Assembly (NCBI RefSeq): GCF_014384965.1
Contig: NZ_JACRSW010000016.1
Location: 1-64,000, forward strand
DNA from: Jutongia hominis
GTDB taxonomy: Bacteria; Bacillota; Clostridia; Lachnospirales; Lachnospiraceae
DNA: 64,000 nt
Direction: 5' to 3'
In this document: positions 1 to 7,883 of the stretch, in pieces
Numbering within the stretch: the first letter of the stretch is position 1
Layout: every line of letters starts with the position of its first letter
Program-made: the position numbers and the translations under genes
The notes under the pieces: model-generated
Told to the model about the DNA's origin: nothing
What the model saw: only the letters and a program-made list of their open reading frames with translations
Databases searched by the model: none

Positions 1-1
1 G

Positions 2-220
2 ACACCATCACAGAGACATATGGGATTGGATCAGGAAGTTTTAAGGAAGCGAAAAGAGGTTTACGAAAAAGCGAAAGAAAGACATCCGGAAAGATGGGCA
101 AAAGGAACCAGAGCCTGGAGTTTTTTAGAAGAAGAATGGCTAAATCCAAGACAAGAAGCAGAAACAAAAAAGAGGCGAAAGTCTCGTAAAATTAAAAGAA
201 AGGAAAATCGGGTAGGGTGA
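2..220 (+). pseudogene. C-terminal fragment of a transposase (cut by window edge)
   Basis: An open frame enters from the left edge (codon phase starting at base 2) and ends at a stop at 220. The peptide reads TPSQRHMGLDQEVL, then KAKERHPERW and WLNP, followed by a Lys/Arg-rich tail. The combination HPERW...WLNP is what I recall from the C-terminal end of integrase-core (IS3-like) transposases. The catalytic DDE core would lie outside the window, so whether this is an intact gene end or a remnant cannot be seen. The decayed mobile DNA that follows favours a remnant. Family assignment is from memory of the motif. Confidence 0.5.
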
Positions 221-242
221 CAACCACCCGAAAAAATTCCGT

Positions 243-476
243 TTGGCAGCTGCGGAGAGTAAGGCGACTTATGAGGAGATAAAGAAATATGTTGCTGAAC
301 ATAATGATGGAATGAAAGTAAGTAATTTATACATTGCGCAGGTGAAGAGAAAGTGTGGAATTGAAGTTGGAGAGAACTTTAATCTGCCTAAGTCGGAGGA
401 TTCCAGACAACCACAGTGTCCAAAGGAAAAAGAGGATGCGATTGTAAAGGCGTTAAAAGCATTTAGGATGATTTAA
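243..476 (+). pseudogene. Detached C-terminal module of an RlmD-type 23S rRNA (uracil-C5)-methyltransferase
   Basis: The 77-residue frame opens at a TTG and reads AAAESKATYEEIKKYV, VSNLYIAQVKRKCGIEVGEN, then SRQPQCPKEKEDAI and ends FRMI. In Lachnospiraceae this helix-turn-helix-like module is normally the C-terminal extension of RlmD-like methyltransferases. Here no methyltransferase domain precedes it: the upstream sequence is a transposase tail. It has no convincing ribosome site. A second, more decayed piece of the same module lies near 3,640-3,770. I read it as a remnant; a short standalone gene is possible but less likely. Confidence 0.5.
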
Positions 477-511
477 CTATTATAAATGATAGATGGGGAG
501 CGGTGTGACGT

Positions 512-1405
512 ATGAGAGAAGTATGGGATGTATACACAAAAGATAGAAGACGGACTGGGAAAACTTGCCTTCGAGGAGAACAGGGAACCCTGGAGGAAGA
601 TGAATTTCACATGTGGGTCATGGTCTGGATTAAGAATGCCAGGACTGGAAAATACTTGGTATCGCAGCGCTCAGCTGACAAAGACACGGATCCTTTAAAA
701 TGGGAAACTGTGGCAGGACATGCGATATCCGGTGACACAAGCTTAGATGCTGCACTTAGAGAAGTTTATGAAGAAGTAGGCATTTCCTTAAAAGCGCAAG
801 ATGCCTGTATATTAGCTACGAAGGTTGCGACCGCTTATGATGGTAAGCGTCATAATTGGATAAGAGATTCCTTTTACTTTGAAACAATTGAAGAACCGGA
901 TTTAATAAGAGCAACAACCAAGGAAGTTGTACAGACAAAGTGGCTTACTATTGATGAGATTAAGGAAATGTATGATAAAGGCGATTGTTGCCTAAATATG
1001 GGGGAGTTGTTTGGATTTGAAGCAAATCCTATACCTGCTGATAGATATAGGAGTATTATTGGTCAGGTTGTAAAAGGAAAAATTGACCGCCCTATGGGTA
1101 GTTTCCATCCACGCCATAAGGATTTGTATTATCCGGTCAATTATGGGTATGTTTCCGGGTTATTAGGAGGAGATGGAGCGGAACAGGACATTTATCTTTT
1201 GGGGGTAAAATCTGCTGAACAGGAATTTACGGGTAAAGTTATTGCTGTTTATCATCGATACGATGATAATGAAACAAAATGGATTGTAGTTCCATGTGAT
1301 GATGAAGGCATAGTTCTTGAAGATGTAGAGATTCCTACGGATAATGAAATTTATGCGCAGATTGCATTTCAGGAGCAGTTCTTCTGTGGAGTTTTGGTAA
1401 AATGA
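512..1405 (+). CDS. NUDIX hydrolase fused to an inorganic-pyrophosphatase-like domain
   Basis: Residues 1-165 form a NUDIX domain that opens REVWDVY...RTGKT. Its Nudix box spans residues 69-91 (GHAISGD, then REVYEEVGI) and has Asp75 where the consensus has the first Glu, while the REVYEE core is intact. Residues 184-297 resemble a small pyrophosphatase-like domain (GKIDRPMGSFHP, YPVNYGYVSG, GGDGAEQDIYLLGV); the family I active-site motif DGDPxD appears as DGAEQD, lacking the middle Asp. Such a protein would hydrolyse a nucleoside-diphosphate-type substrate, and the second domain could bind or cleave a released phosphate compound; that coupling is inference. The frame is full length with no internal damage, although both neighbours are decayed. 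The ATG at 512 follows GGGGAGCGGTG. Confidence 0.75.
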   Translation: MREVWDVYTKDRRRTGKTCLRGEQGTLEEDEFHMWVMVWIKNARTGKYLVSQRSADKDTDPLKWETVAGHAISGDTSLDAALREVYEEVGISLKAQDACILATKVATAYDGKRHNWIRDSFYFETIEEPDLIRATTKEVVQTKWLTIDEIKEMYDKGDCCLNMGELFGFEANPIPADRYRSIIGQVVKGKIDRPMGSFHPRHKDLYYPVNYGYVSGLLGGDGAEQDIYLLGVKSAEQEFTGKVIAVYHRYDDNETKWIVVPCDDEGIVLEDVEIPTDNEIYAQIAFQEQFFCGVLVK

Positions 1406-1426
1406 AGAGAAAAAGGATAGAGAAAG

Positions 1427-1852
1427 ATGCATGATATTACAGATCTTCCCGCATGGGAGAGACTATTTAAGAAAATTGTATGGAAGCAACTTGGAGACAT
1501 GGAAGGAAAGAAGATTCTTGATTTTGGTAGTGGAGAAGGGATTATGGCGAATCATTTCGCTGAAAAAATGATGTTACTGCTATAGAGCCATCCAAGAAAA
1601 TGCTTTCTAATGCATGGAAAGATTATGAATACACTCAGATTGTCGGTGATGTTAATGCTTTGTCTGCATTTAAGAATGAGACTTTTGACATGATTATTTG
1701 TCACAATGTGCTGGAATATATTGATGATAAATCGGCTGTGGTAAAAGCTTTAGCAAGAGTTTTAAAGAAGGACAGCAAGGGTGTCTATCGTGAGGTAGAA
1801 TCTGAAGGAAGCTGTAAGCAAATCTCTGGTCCGACGAACAGAAATCACATAT
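1427..1852 (+). pseudogene. Class I SAM-dependent methyltransferase, frameshifted and degraded
   Basis: From the ATG at 1427 the peptide reads MHDITDLPAWERLFKK and contains motif I (KILDFGSGEG), then hits TAG near 1,585. Adding one A to the run of six A's at about 1,564-1,570 joins it to the second frame (DVTAIEPSKKMLSNAW), which continues through FDMIICHNVLEY (motif II region) to RVLKK. After that the reading is scrambled again: the frame past KKDSKG gives VSIVR and stop, and the frame left open ends with unrelated sequence. So there is at least one frameshift plus a lost C-terminus. The AdoMet-binding fold is clear; the substrate cannot be inferred. Confidence 0.75.
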
Positions 1853-1969
1853 AAGGCTAGGTTGCGAGAGATAAGTTGGCACAAAGCAACGAAGTCTAAT
1901 AATTATCACTTTTGTAGCAGCAGAGTAAATGTGGCGGATATATGGAGAGAAAGAGCGTGCACCTTAAGC

Positions 1970-2356
1970 GTGGAGGTCTCACAGTATTTTTGTCTTCATA
2001 GGGAAAGAATTTTTTATATGATGGAAAAGAAGAACATGACCCAGTTGGAACTTTCAAAAAGGACCGGGATTGCAACAAGTAACATTAGTGACTGGAAGAA
2101 GAAAAAGACAAATCCCAAAGCGGACAGTCTGTTGTCTATATGTGATGCATTGGAGATTACTCCCGAACAGCTTTTGACAGGAAAAGGAATTGATCCGGAA
2201 TATAAAGATGAAGATGCGAATTATGAAGTAACCAGGTCGGATATTAAGATTTTAAAGCAGATTCACAGCCTTGGAGATGAGCAGTATAAAAGACTCATGG
2301 CGTATATGAAAGTCTTGCAGAAGTTGGAACAGATGGAGAACGTGGAGGAGGAATAG
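1970..2356 (+). CDS. XRE-family helix-turn-helix regulator
   Basis: The HTH spans RERIFYMMEKKNMTQ, LSKRTGIATSNISDWKK and ALEITPEQLL, a typical Cro/C1-type DNA-binding domain, followed by a charged C-terminal tail (SDIKILKQIHSLGDEQYKRL). The frame is open from 1862, but homologues begin just before the first HTH helix, so I place the start at GTG 1970 (MEVSQYFCLHRER). No good ribosome site marks it, so the true start is uncertain and the upstream end may have been rearranged with the degraded methyltransferase. It ends two bases before the KilA-N gene, as if in one transcript. Such regulators are common in prophages and integrative elements. Confidence 0.65.
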   Translation: MEVSQYFCLHRERIFYMMEKKNMTQLELSKRTGIATSNISDWKKKKTNPKADSLLSICDALEITPEQLLTGKGIDPEYKDEDANYEVTRSDIKILKQIHSLGDEQYKRLMAYMKVLQKLEQMENVEEE

Positions 2357-2358
2357 AG

Positions 2359-3216
2359 ATGGCAAATAAAATAGTTAGGGAAATTATTCACGCAAAAGGA
2401 ATTGATATTGGGATTTACACGAAAGATTTTGAAAATGAATATATTTCGTTGACAGATATTGCAAAATATAGAAATGATAATGATCCCAGATTTGTCATTC
2501 AGAACTGGATGCGAAACAGAAATACAGTTGAGTTTTTGGCTGTTTGGGAAGAACTTCATAATCCAGATTTTAACCGTGTGCAATTCGAGGCGGTTAGAAG
2601 TGAGGCAGGATTAAACAGGTTTGTTATGACGCCAACCAAATGGATTGAACAGATCAATGCTATTGGAATAGTGTCAAAAGCAGGCAGATATGGTGGAGGA
2701 ACTTATGCACATAGCGATATTGCAATGGCATTTGTTACATGGATTTCTCCGGAATTTCAACTGTATATTATGAAAGATTACCACAGGTTAAAACAAGATG
2801 AAAATAGTCGACTTTCATTGGACTGGAACTTGAACAGGGCTTTATCAAAGGTGAACTACCGTATTCACACGGATGCGGTGAAGGAAAATCTGATTCCACC
2901 AGAGCTAACATCAGAACAGATTGCTTATACATATGCCAGTGAAGCAGATCTTTTAAATGTTGCTTGATTTGGTCAGACTGCAAAGCAATGGAAAAATAAT
3001 AATCCGGATAAAAAGGGAAATGTGCGTGATGATGCAAATTTAAATCAGTTATTGGTATTGGCAAATATGGAAAGTTATAATACTATTTTAATTGAGCAGG
3101 GAAAACCTCAATCAGAAAGACTTATATTGCTTAGAAATTTGGCAATCAGGCAGATGGATACATTAGCTAGTATCAATTTATCAGCGGTTTCAGCACTTCC
3201 TGAAGGTGATATATAA
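2359..3216 (+). pseudogene. KilA-N domain protein interrupted by an in-frame TGA
   Basis: Starts at ATG 2359. The KilA-N DNA-binding domain (ISLTDIAKYRNDNDPRFVIQNWM, read in two parts; later YAHSDIAMAFVTWISPEF) lies in residues 20-140. The frame stops at TGA (2965-2967) after SEADLLNVA, then continues in the same frame as FGQTAKQWKNNNPDKKGN and SYNTILIEQGKPQSERL to a TAA at 3216. The joined product is the expected size for this phage-derived family, where the stop position is normally a hydrophobic residue in a conserved ALFGxTAKQW segment; TTA to TGA would explain it. Most simply this is a nonsense mutation. The family is typical of phages and integrated elements. Confidence 0.75.
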
Positions 3217-3655
3217 ATCGAAGAATGAAAAAATCAAAGTATATTTATACACCCGTGTTTCCACAACCACGCAGATAGATGGCTATTCTCTGGACGCACA
3301 GAAAACAAAAATGAAAGCGTTCTGCGACTATAATGAATATGAAATTGCCGGTGAGTATGAGGATGCTGGAAAATCCGGCAAATCAATAGAGGGAAGAGTT
3401 TCATTTAATCATATGATGGAGGAGATTAAGTCAGGAAAAGATGGAGTATCAAGACAGCTATATTATAATAAAGAGACAATCTTGTCAGATATTTATTCTC
3501 TTGATTATGAGGATAAACATTATCAGCAAAGAAAAACAGATTTATGAAGAACGCAAAGAGAATGGTCAGTGGCAGAAATTCATAGAATTTAAATTGCCGA
3601 TTATAGAAAAAGAGTTTACACTAAGTTTGGACAACGATACACAAAATGAGACTGT
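3206..3655 (+). pseudogene. Large serine recombinase remnant with internal deletions
   Basis: The N-terminal resolvase domain is recognisable (VYLYTRVSTTTQIDGYSLDA with the catalytic Ser of the RVS motif, then GEYEDAGKSGKSIEGR), running to EEIKSGKDGVS near 3,452. The remainder of the catalytic domain and the zinc-ribbon region are missing. A short coiled-coil piece follows (ETILSDIYSLDYEDKHYQQR), then, in another frame, the recombinase C-terminal piece QIYEERKENGQWQKFIEF...SLDNDTQNETV. Three surviving blocks in two frames mean at least two deletions. It overlaps the end of the KilA-N gene by eleven bases. It is probably the dead integrase of an integrative element that once occupied this region. 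Confidence 0.7.
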
Positions 3656-3772
3656 GTGCTTATTGTCTAAACTTCATGAAGTGAAGCATCATGTGAATGT
3701 GAGACTTCAGACAGCCACAGTGCCCTAAGGAGAATAAAGAAGAAGCAGCTTCTGGAGAGATTTTTATTGGTT
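3640..3772 (+). pseudogene. Second decayed RlmD-type C-terminal fragment
   Basis: Directly after the recombinase tail the frame reads ETVCLLSKLHEVKHHVNVRL, the segment that in RlmD-like proteins immediately precedes the AESKATYEEIK module seen at 243. One frame over, starting about 3,697, the DNA reads FRQPQCPKENKEEAA, corresponding to SRQPQCPKEKEDA of the fragment at 243-476. So the middle (TYEEIK through NLPKSED) has been deleted, with a shift of frame. This is a junction of recombinase and RlmD-type sequence, perhaps joined through their shared ETVCLLSK-like stretch (inference). Confidence 0.5.
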
Positions 3773-3907
3773 GTTGTGAGACAAGAAGTATGTCGATTTT
3801 GTCTGACAACATCAAAAGGTTTCGTGGAAACAATAAAATCACTTGTCGAAAAGTCAGCAAACCTTTATAATGAAAGCTGGATTTGTAAAAAGGAGAAACA
3901 AAAAGGT

Positions 3908-4774
3908 ATGCGGATTTACAGATTGCGTGAATTTACAAATGAGGAAGATTTTCCTATTTTTGTACAATATGGGTATCATAATGATGATTTTGTGACACAT
4001 ATGCATGAAGACTTCTCGGAGTTAGTGATCATTTTAGAGGGGCATGCTATGCATCGTGTCGGTGAAGAATCTTTTTATATCAAAAAAGGTGATGTATTTG
4101 TTATCAATGAAAATACATCGCATAGTTTTTATGATGCGAAGGAATTAAGACTTTGCAATATTATGTTCTCTATGAAAAAAATATTTCAGGGAAGATATGA
4201 CATTACGCAATGTGCCGGTTTTCATGCACTTTTTCTGTTAGAACCCTATCATGTGCAAAAAGAGCATTTTACAAGCCGTCTGCTTTTAAATGAAAAAGAA
4301 TTTTTAGAATTAAAATATCATTTAGATGAAATGTTAGAAGAATACCAACAGGACAGGCAGGGAAAAATGACAATGCTACAGGTACAGTTTTTGTATGTTG
4401 CCACTTTTTTGTCGCGTTTATATGATTCATCTCAAAAAGAGCAGTCAGACAAGATCATGCCGCTTGCTAATACGATCGTTTATATGGAACAGCATTTTAA
4501 TGAGAATTTAAGTGTTGAATCGCTGGCTGCATCAGCAGGATATTCGGCAAGGCACTTTACGAGAATCTTCAAAGAAACATATCATGATACACCAAGTGAT
4601 TATATGATGACATTGCGGATAGAAAAAGCCTGCTATCTGCTAAAGAAAAGTAAGTATCAGATATCTGAGGTCGCAAGGCTTTGCGGATATGACAATGCAA
4701 ATTATTTCTGGCGTATTTTTAAAAAGAGAAAGGGGATGTCGCCAAGCGAATATATTGCATGTTATCGTATATAA
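3908..4774 (+). CDS. AraC-family transcriptional regulator with N-terminal cupin domain
   Basis: The N-terminal half is a cupin sensor domain (HMHEDFSELVIILEGHAMH, YIKKGDVFVINENTSHSF) and the C-terminal 100 residues carry two HTH motifs (LSVESLAASAGYSARHFTRI; ISEVARLCGYDNANYFWRIF) ending KKRKGMSPSEY. The layout matches RhaR/RhaS-like sugar-sensing regulators. The frame is open from 3767, but the start is placed at ATG 3908 (MRIYRLREF), preceded by AAAGGAGAAAC; upstream residues look like decayed leftovers. The gene is intact although flanked by pseudogenes, and no transport or sugar gene adjoins it, so its target operon is probably elsewhere or has been lost. Confidence 0.8.
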   Translation: MRIYRLREFTNEEDFPIFVQYGYHNDDFVTHMHEDFSELVIILEGHAMHRVGEESFYIKKGDVFVINENTSHSFYDAKELRLCNIMFSMKKIFQGRYDITQCAGFHALFLLEPYHVQKEHFTSRLLLNEKEFLELKYHLDEMLEEYQQDRQGKMTMLQVQFLYVATFLSRLYDSSQKEQSDKIMPLANTIVYMEQHFNENLSVESLAASAGYSARHFTRIFKETYHDTPSDYMMTLRIEKACYLLKKSKYQISEVARLCGYDNANYFWRIFKKRKGMSPSEYIACYRI

Positions 4775-4782
4775 GAATACAT

Positions 4783-5122
4783 TTAGTGATGGTTGTGGAT
4801 TATTTTATAAAAAAGGAATACAACATAGAGAATCCTGAATTCTCTGAGATGTCTGGAATAATGGAGAAAGATCAGCAAAAGAGAATCTATTGGAATCGAA
4901 AAGAGGCGTTGAATAATCAAAGCCCAAAGCATAGCAGTCAAAGGATATTTACGGTTTCTGCCTGTGGATGCATAGTAGTGATGATAAAAAGAAACCGGAA
5001 TAATTTCATCAAGGTCAATGTGATTTTTGAGCAGAGTAAGGAATTGAGGTTTGTCAGAATCATAAATATTTTTACAATCTTCAAAAATATCTGCCAAAGA
5101 GAGTTGTTTTTTGTGGCATCAT
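4783..5122 (-). pseudogene. IS transposase remnant (IS1182-like), frameshifted and truncated
   Basis: On the minus strand, ATG at 5122 (after GGAGAC) gives MMPQKTTLFGRYF and then a stop. Shifting frame at the run of five A/T at 5083-5087 continues as EDCKNIYDSDKPQFLTLL, HIDLDEIIPVSFYHHYYAST, RKYPLTAMLWALIIQRLFSI and LLLIFLHYSRHLREF, the N-terminal domain of a common clostridial DDE transposase family. Homology ends there, so only about the first 95 of some 400+ residues remain. It is dead through both frameshift and truncation. Terminal inverted repeats could not be recognised. Confidence 0.7.
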
Positions 5123-5326
5123 AGACATGTCTCCTTTCGGGGCGTGGTTTATGGTTTCTGAACAACTCCATGATATCACAAAACGTGAGGAGACTTTTGA
5201 TTTTAGCAACAAAAAATGCCGTATTCATGCGGCTTGTGGCGTTTCGCAAACGCCTAAAAAGGATATTAGGAGAAAGGAGAATCATCCACTATCTTCAAAA
5301 GAGGATGATTGGATTATACGAGAATT

Positions 5327-6331
5327 ATGAGAAAAGAAAATGTATTACGCAAATGTATGATCGGACTGGTGGGCGTACAGGCCGGTCTTACTTTATTTGC
5401 TGCGGTTACAACAGTAGGACAGAAAAACAAAAGTTCGATTGATCAAAAAGCAACACAGGCAGTTACAGTGGAAAGCAAACAGTCAGCAAATGAAAAAGAG
5501 AATCCAAAAAGTGATAAGAAACATGCGATAAAAGAGAAAGCAGATGTTAATAATAAAGATGCTGTGCCGACACCGGATGCAACTGTGTTGCCTGCAACAC
5601 AGGCAGGAAAAATGACCAAAAAGACAAACTATAAGAAATATTCGAATACCAGTATCGGCTGGGGTGTGTCTATGCATGCAGACCATACAACACCGGGCGG
5701 AAATGTGCCAAAGGGGATATCTTTAAAAAAATATCAGGCATACTATGTAGGAAATACGAAAGAAAAAGTAATGTATCTGACATTTGACTGTGGCTATGAA
5801 GGCGGTTATACAAGGAAAATCTTAAAAACATTGAAAAAAGAAAATCTCAAAGCTATTTTCTTTGTGACAAAGCCATTTATTGAGGAAAATCCAAAGCTGG
5901 TTAAGAAAATGAAAAAAGAAGGCCATTTAGTAGGAAATCATACCTGCACCCATCCTCAGCTTTCAAAGTGTAATGTTGCAAAGATCAGAAAAGAGATTAA
6001 CGATTGTGCCAAAACAATGAAAAAACTGACAGGTTATAACATGGATGCATTTATTCGTCCACCGGAAGGCGTTTACAGCCTGAGAGCATTAAAAGTGATC
6101 AAAGATATGGGATATAAGACTATCTTATGGAGCATTGCATATTATGATTATGATCCGCAAAACCAGCCATCGGTTGATTATGTTGTAAATAAATTCAAAA
6201 CCTATTATCATAAAGGAGCTATTCCATTGCTTCATATTGTATCAAAAGCAGACTGCGAGGCACTTCCTAAGATCATCCGTCTGATGCATTCTAAAAAATA
6301 TCATTTTAAGACGTTAAATGAACTTGATTAG
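5327..6331 (+). CDS. PdaA-like polysaccharide (peptidoglycan) deacetylase
   Basis: An N-terminal hydrophobic segment (MIGLVGVQAGLTLFAAVTTV) suggests export or membrane anchoring, followed by a Lys/Thr-rich linker to about residue 95. The catalytic NodB-homology domain has LTFDCGYEGGYT (motif 1, with Cys where many members have Asp or Asn), GNHTCTHPQLS (motif 2, metal-binding His residues), IRPPEGVYS and LLHIVSKADCEAL, the pattern of PdaA delta-lactam-forming N-acetylmuramic-acid deacetylases involved in spore cortex modification. The start is ambiguous: ATG 5327 is preferred; TTG 5309 sits only three bases after GAGGA. The gene stands alone and is followed by a structured non-coding stretch. 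Confidence 0.8.
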   Translation: MRKENVLRKCMIGLVGVQAGLTLFAAVTTVGQKNKSSIDQKATQAVTVESKQSANEKENPKSDKKHAIKEKADVNNKDAVPTPDATVLPATQAGKMTKKTNYKKYSNTSIGWGVSMHADHTTPGGNVPKGISLKKYQAYYVGNTKEKVMYLTFDCGYEGGYTRKILKTLKKENLKAIFFVTKPFIEENPKLVKKMKKEGHLVGNHTCTHPQLSKCNVAKIRKEINDCAKTMKKLTGYNMDAFIRPPEGVYSLRALKVIKDMGYKTILWSIAYYDYDPQNQPSVDYVVNKFKTYYHKGAIPLLHIVSKADCEALPKIIRLMHSKKYHFKTLNELD

Positions 6332-6654
6332 AACAGCTTAACACGAAAAAATTACAAGAATGTTACCGAGGTTTGTCGGTTATAGGCCTGAAAATTCTTG
6401 ACCATGAATTTTTCTTGTGGTATAATCCCATATGGTTTGTTATCAGTTACACGAATTGATGTAACTATGGTAAATCACCACAAAACTATGGTAAAAGTTT
6501 TTTTACCATAATTTTTACCATAATTGCAAGGAATAATAGCGTTGAAAGTCTGATTTTTTTACAAAAATCGGATGAATTATTTGTAGATTATGGAGAAGAA
6601 AAAGTTCGTCAAGCTAGGTGAATACCGGATTTATGGCAAATATGGCGGATGTAC
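6332..6654 (+). other. Non-coding stretch with promoter, hairpins and TTTACCATA sites
   Basis: No gene is visible here. The segment carries a consensus-like promoter (6398-6426) and, downstream, a 7-bp stem hairpin AGTTACA/TGTAACT (6445-6466). It then has four copies of TTTACCATA or its complement: 6466-6474 and 6487-6496 in one orientation, 6501-6510 and 6512-6522 in the other. A further hairpin of GATTTTT/AAAAATC lies near 6,551-6,570. It ends at tRNA-Arg. It could be a long tRNA leader, a small RNA or a cluster of protein-binding sites. Confidence 0.5.
6398..6426 (+). promoter_or_regulatory. Sigma-A type promoter upstream of tRNA-Arg
   Basis: TTGACC (6398-6403), a 17-base spacer and a perfect TATAAT (6421-6426). 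The next recognisable gene is the tRNA 230 bases downstream, so the transcript would have a long structured leader or encode something small. Confidence 0.65.
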
Positions 6655-6727
6655 GCACCTGTAGCTCAGTGGATAGAGCAGTGGTTTCCGGAACCATGTG
6701 TCGGGGGTTCGAGTCCCTTCAGGTGTG
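6655..6727 (+). tRNA. tRNA-Arg (anticodon CCG)
   Basis: The 73-nt cloverleaf folds with a GCACCTG/CAGGTGT acceptor stem (G1-U72 wobble), D-arm AGCTCAGTGGATAGAGC, anticodon stem GTGGT/ACCAT with loop TTCCGGA giving anticodon CCG (codon CGG), a 5-nt variable loop and T-arm with TTCGAGT. G73 is the discriminator and CCA is not encoded. tRNA genes are common integration sites, but no integrase or repeated 3' end was seen next to it. Confidence 0.93.
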
Positions 6728-6866
6728 CTTTCAATATCATTGTATCCCCGAAGTTTGGAAAAGGGGCTAAAGTAAATGGAGTTTATTTATTTTAGATTTG
6801 GTGCAAAGACAGAGAAAAATCTGTTATGGATAGTTTGGATTTACTTTGAAAGGATGTGCGCATACA

Positions 6867-7658
6867 ATGCGATTAAAATATAAAAAACTTATTGTTATTT
6901 TTTCTTTAGCGATCATGTTGATCGGTCTTGGAACCTTCTCTTTGGTTGCTCCATCGGTTGATTTCTCATTTGGTGGAGGCTCTGCGGCAAACTCAGCGAC
7001 AGGTAGTGCGATAGCAGCTTTGTCAGATGATGAGATTGAATCCGATATTACCACATTGATCAAGAATTATCTGGATGCGAAACAGAAAGTTTCGATGGAC
7101 GAGATGAAAGAGTGCGTCAGTGATACAGGTAAAATAGATGAAAAGCGACTCGTTACGGAAGCAGAATATATTGAAGAATATAAAAATATCGAATGTACGA
7201 TCCGTGATGATGGATTGAGCGATGGTATTTTCCGTGTGTATGTATATTATGAAGCAAAGATTTATGATATTGATACGCTTGTTCCTTCTCTGACGGCTTT
7301 GGTCGTAACCGGAACACCGGAAGGAAAATTCCTGATCAATTTAAGTAAGATTGACAGCAAGGATCAGCGTGCGATCGATAAACTGGATAACAGCGATGAG
7401 ATTAAAAAGAAGATTGATTCGGTACAAAAGAAGTTAGAAGATATCGTAAGCAAGAATGCAGATGTTCGTGATTTCTACCAGATGTTAGAAAGTGCCAATC
7501 AGGATTCGAACGAAGAGAATAATGAGAATATCGGTAATGAAGCAGGCAGTGCGGCCCAGCAACAGCAGGCAGCCGATCCAAATCAGGCAGCACCTACTGT
7601 TGATCCAAATCAGGCAGCAGCTACTACAGATCCGAATCAGGCGCAGCCTGCACAGTAA
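6867..7658 (+). CDS. Hypothetical exported protein with Gln/Asn/Pro-rich tail
   Basis: Begins MRLKYKKLIVIFSLAIMLIGLG, a signal peptide or single membrane anchor, then a Ser/Ala/Gly-rich linker. The middle (residues about 45-175; IESDITTLIKNYLDAKQKVS, VYVYYEAKIYDIDTLVPSLT) resembles a small alpha/beta fold, possibly NTF2-like, but I do not recognise a named family. The C-terminus is low-complexity with repeats of DPNQAA. The start is set at ATG 6867 behind GAAAGGA; the frame is open from 6846 but that would put charged residues before the signal. It follows the tRNA and lies about 225 bases before rluF. No function can be assigned. Confidence 0.7.
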   Translation: MRLKYKKLIVIFSLAIMLIGLGTFSLVAPSVDFSFGGGSAANSATGSAIAALSDDEIESDITTLIKNYLDAKQKVSMDEMKECVSDTGKIDEKRLVTEAEYIEEYKNIECTIRDDGLSDGIFRVYVYYEAKIYDIDTLVPSLTALVVTGTPEGKFLINLSKIDSKDQRAIDKLDNSDEIKKKIDSVQKKLEDIVSKNADVRDFYQMLESANQDSNEENNENIGNEAGSAAQQQQAADPNQAAPTVDPNQAAATTDPNQAQPAQ

Positions 7659-7883
7659 AAAGAAAATACAGCTTGCAATCAGATGTAGATGAACAGATAC
7701 ATTTTATGATTTTCAAAGAAATACGAGATGGTTTCAAGAAATATATGGTTTGATAGTATCAAAGCAGAATGTTTTTTAGATCATCTCGGTTTTTCTTATA
7801 TGGCATGCATGGTGTATGGTTGGAGTATCAAGACATTTATGTGCAGAATGGAATAAAATGTGTGAAAAGAAACGAGGTTTACA

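Noticed and set aside
2965..2967. Selenocysteine or recoded TGA in the KilA-N gene
   Set aside because: No catalytic Cys/Sec context, no recognised SECIS-like structure and the surrounding genes are decayed; a nonsense mutation is simpler. Kept only as a check.
1..5300. Defence island or novel system in the accessory region
   Set aside because: Most components are visibly broken and the intact ones (NUDIX fusion, XRE, AraC) do not form a recognisable system.
6655..6727. Active element attachment site at tRNA-Arg
   Set aside because: No integrase gene and no repeat of the tRNA 3' end were found in the window.
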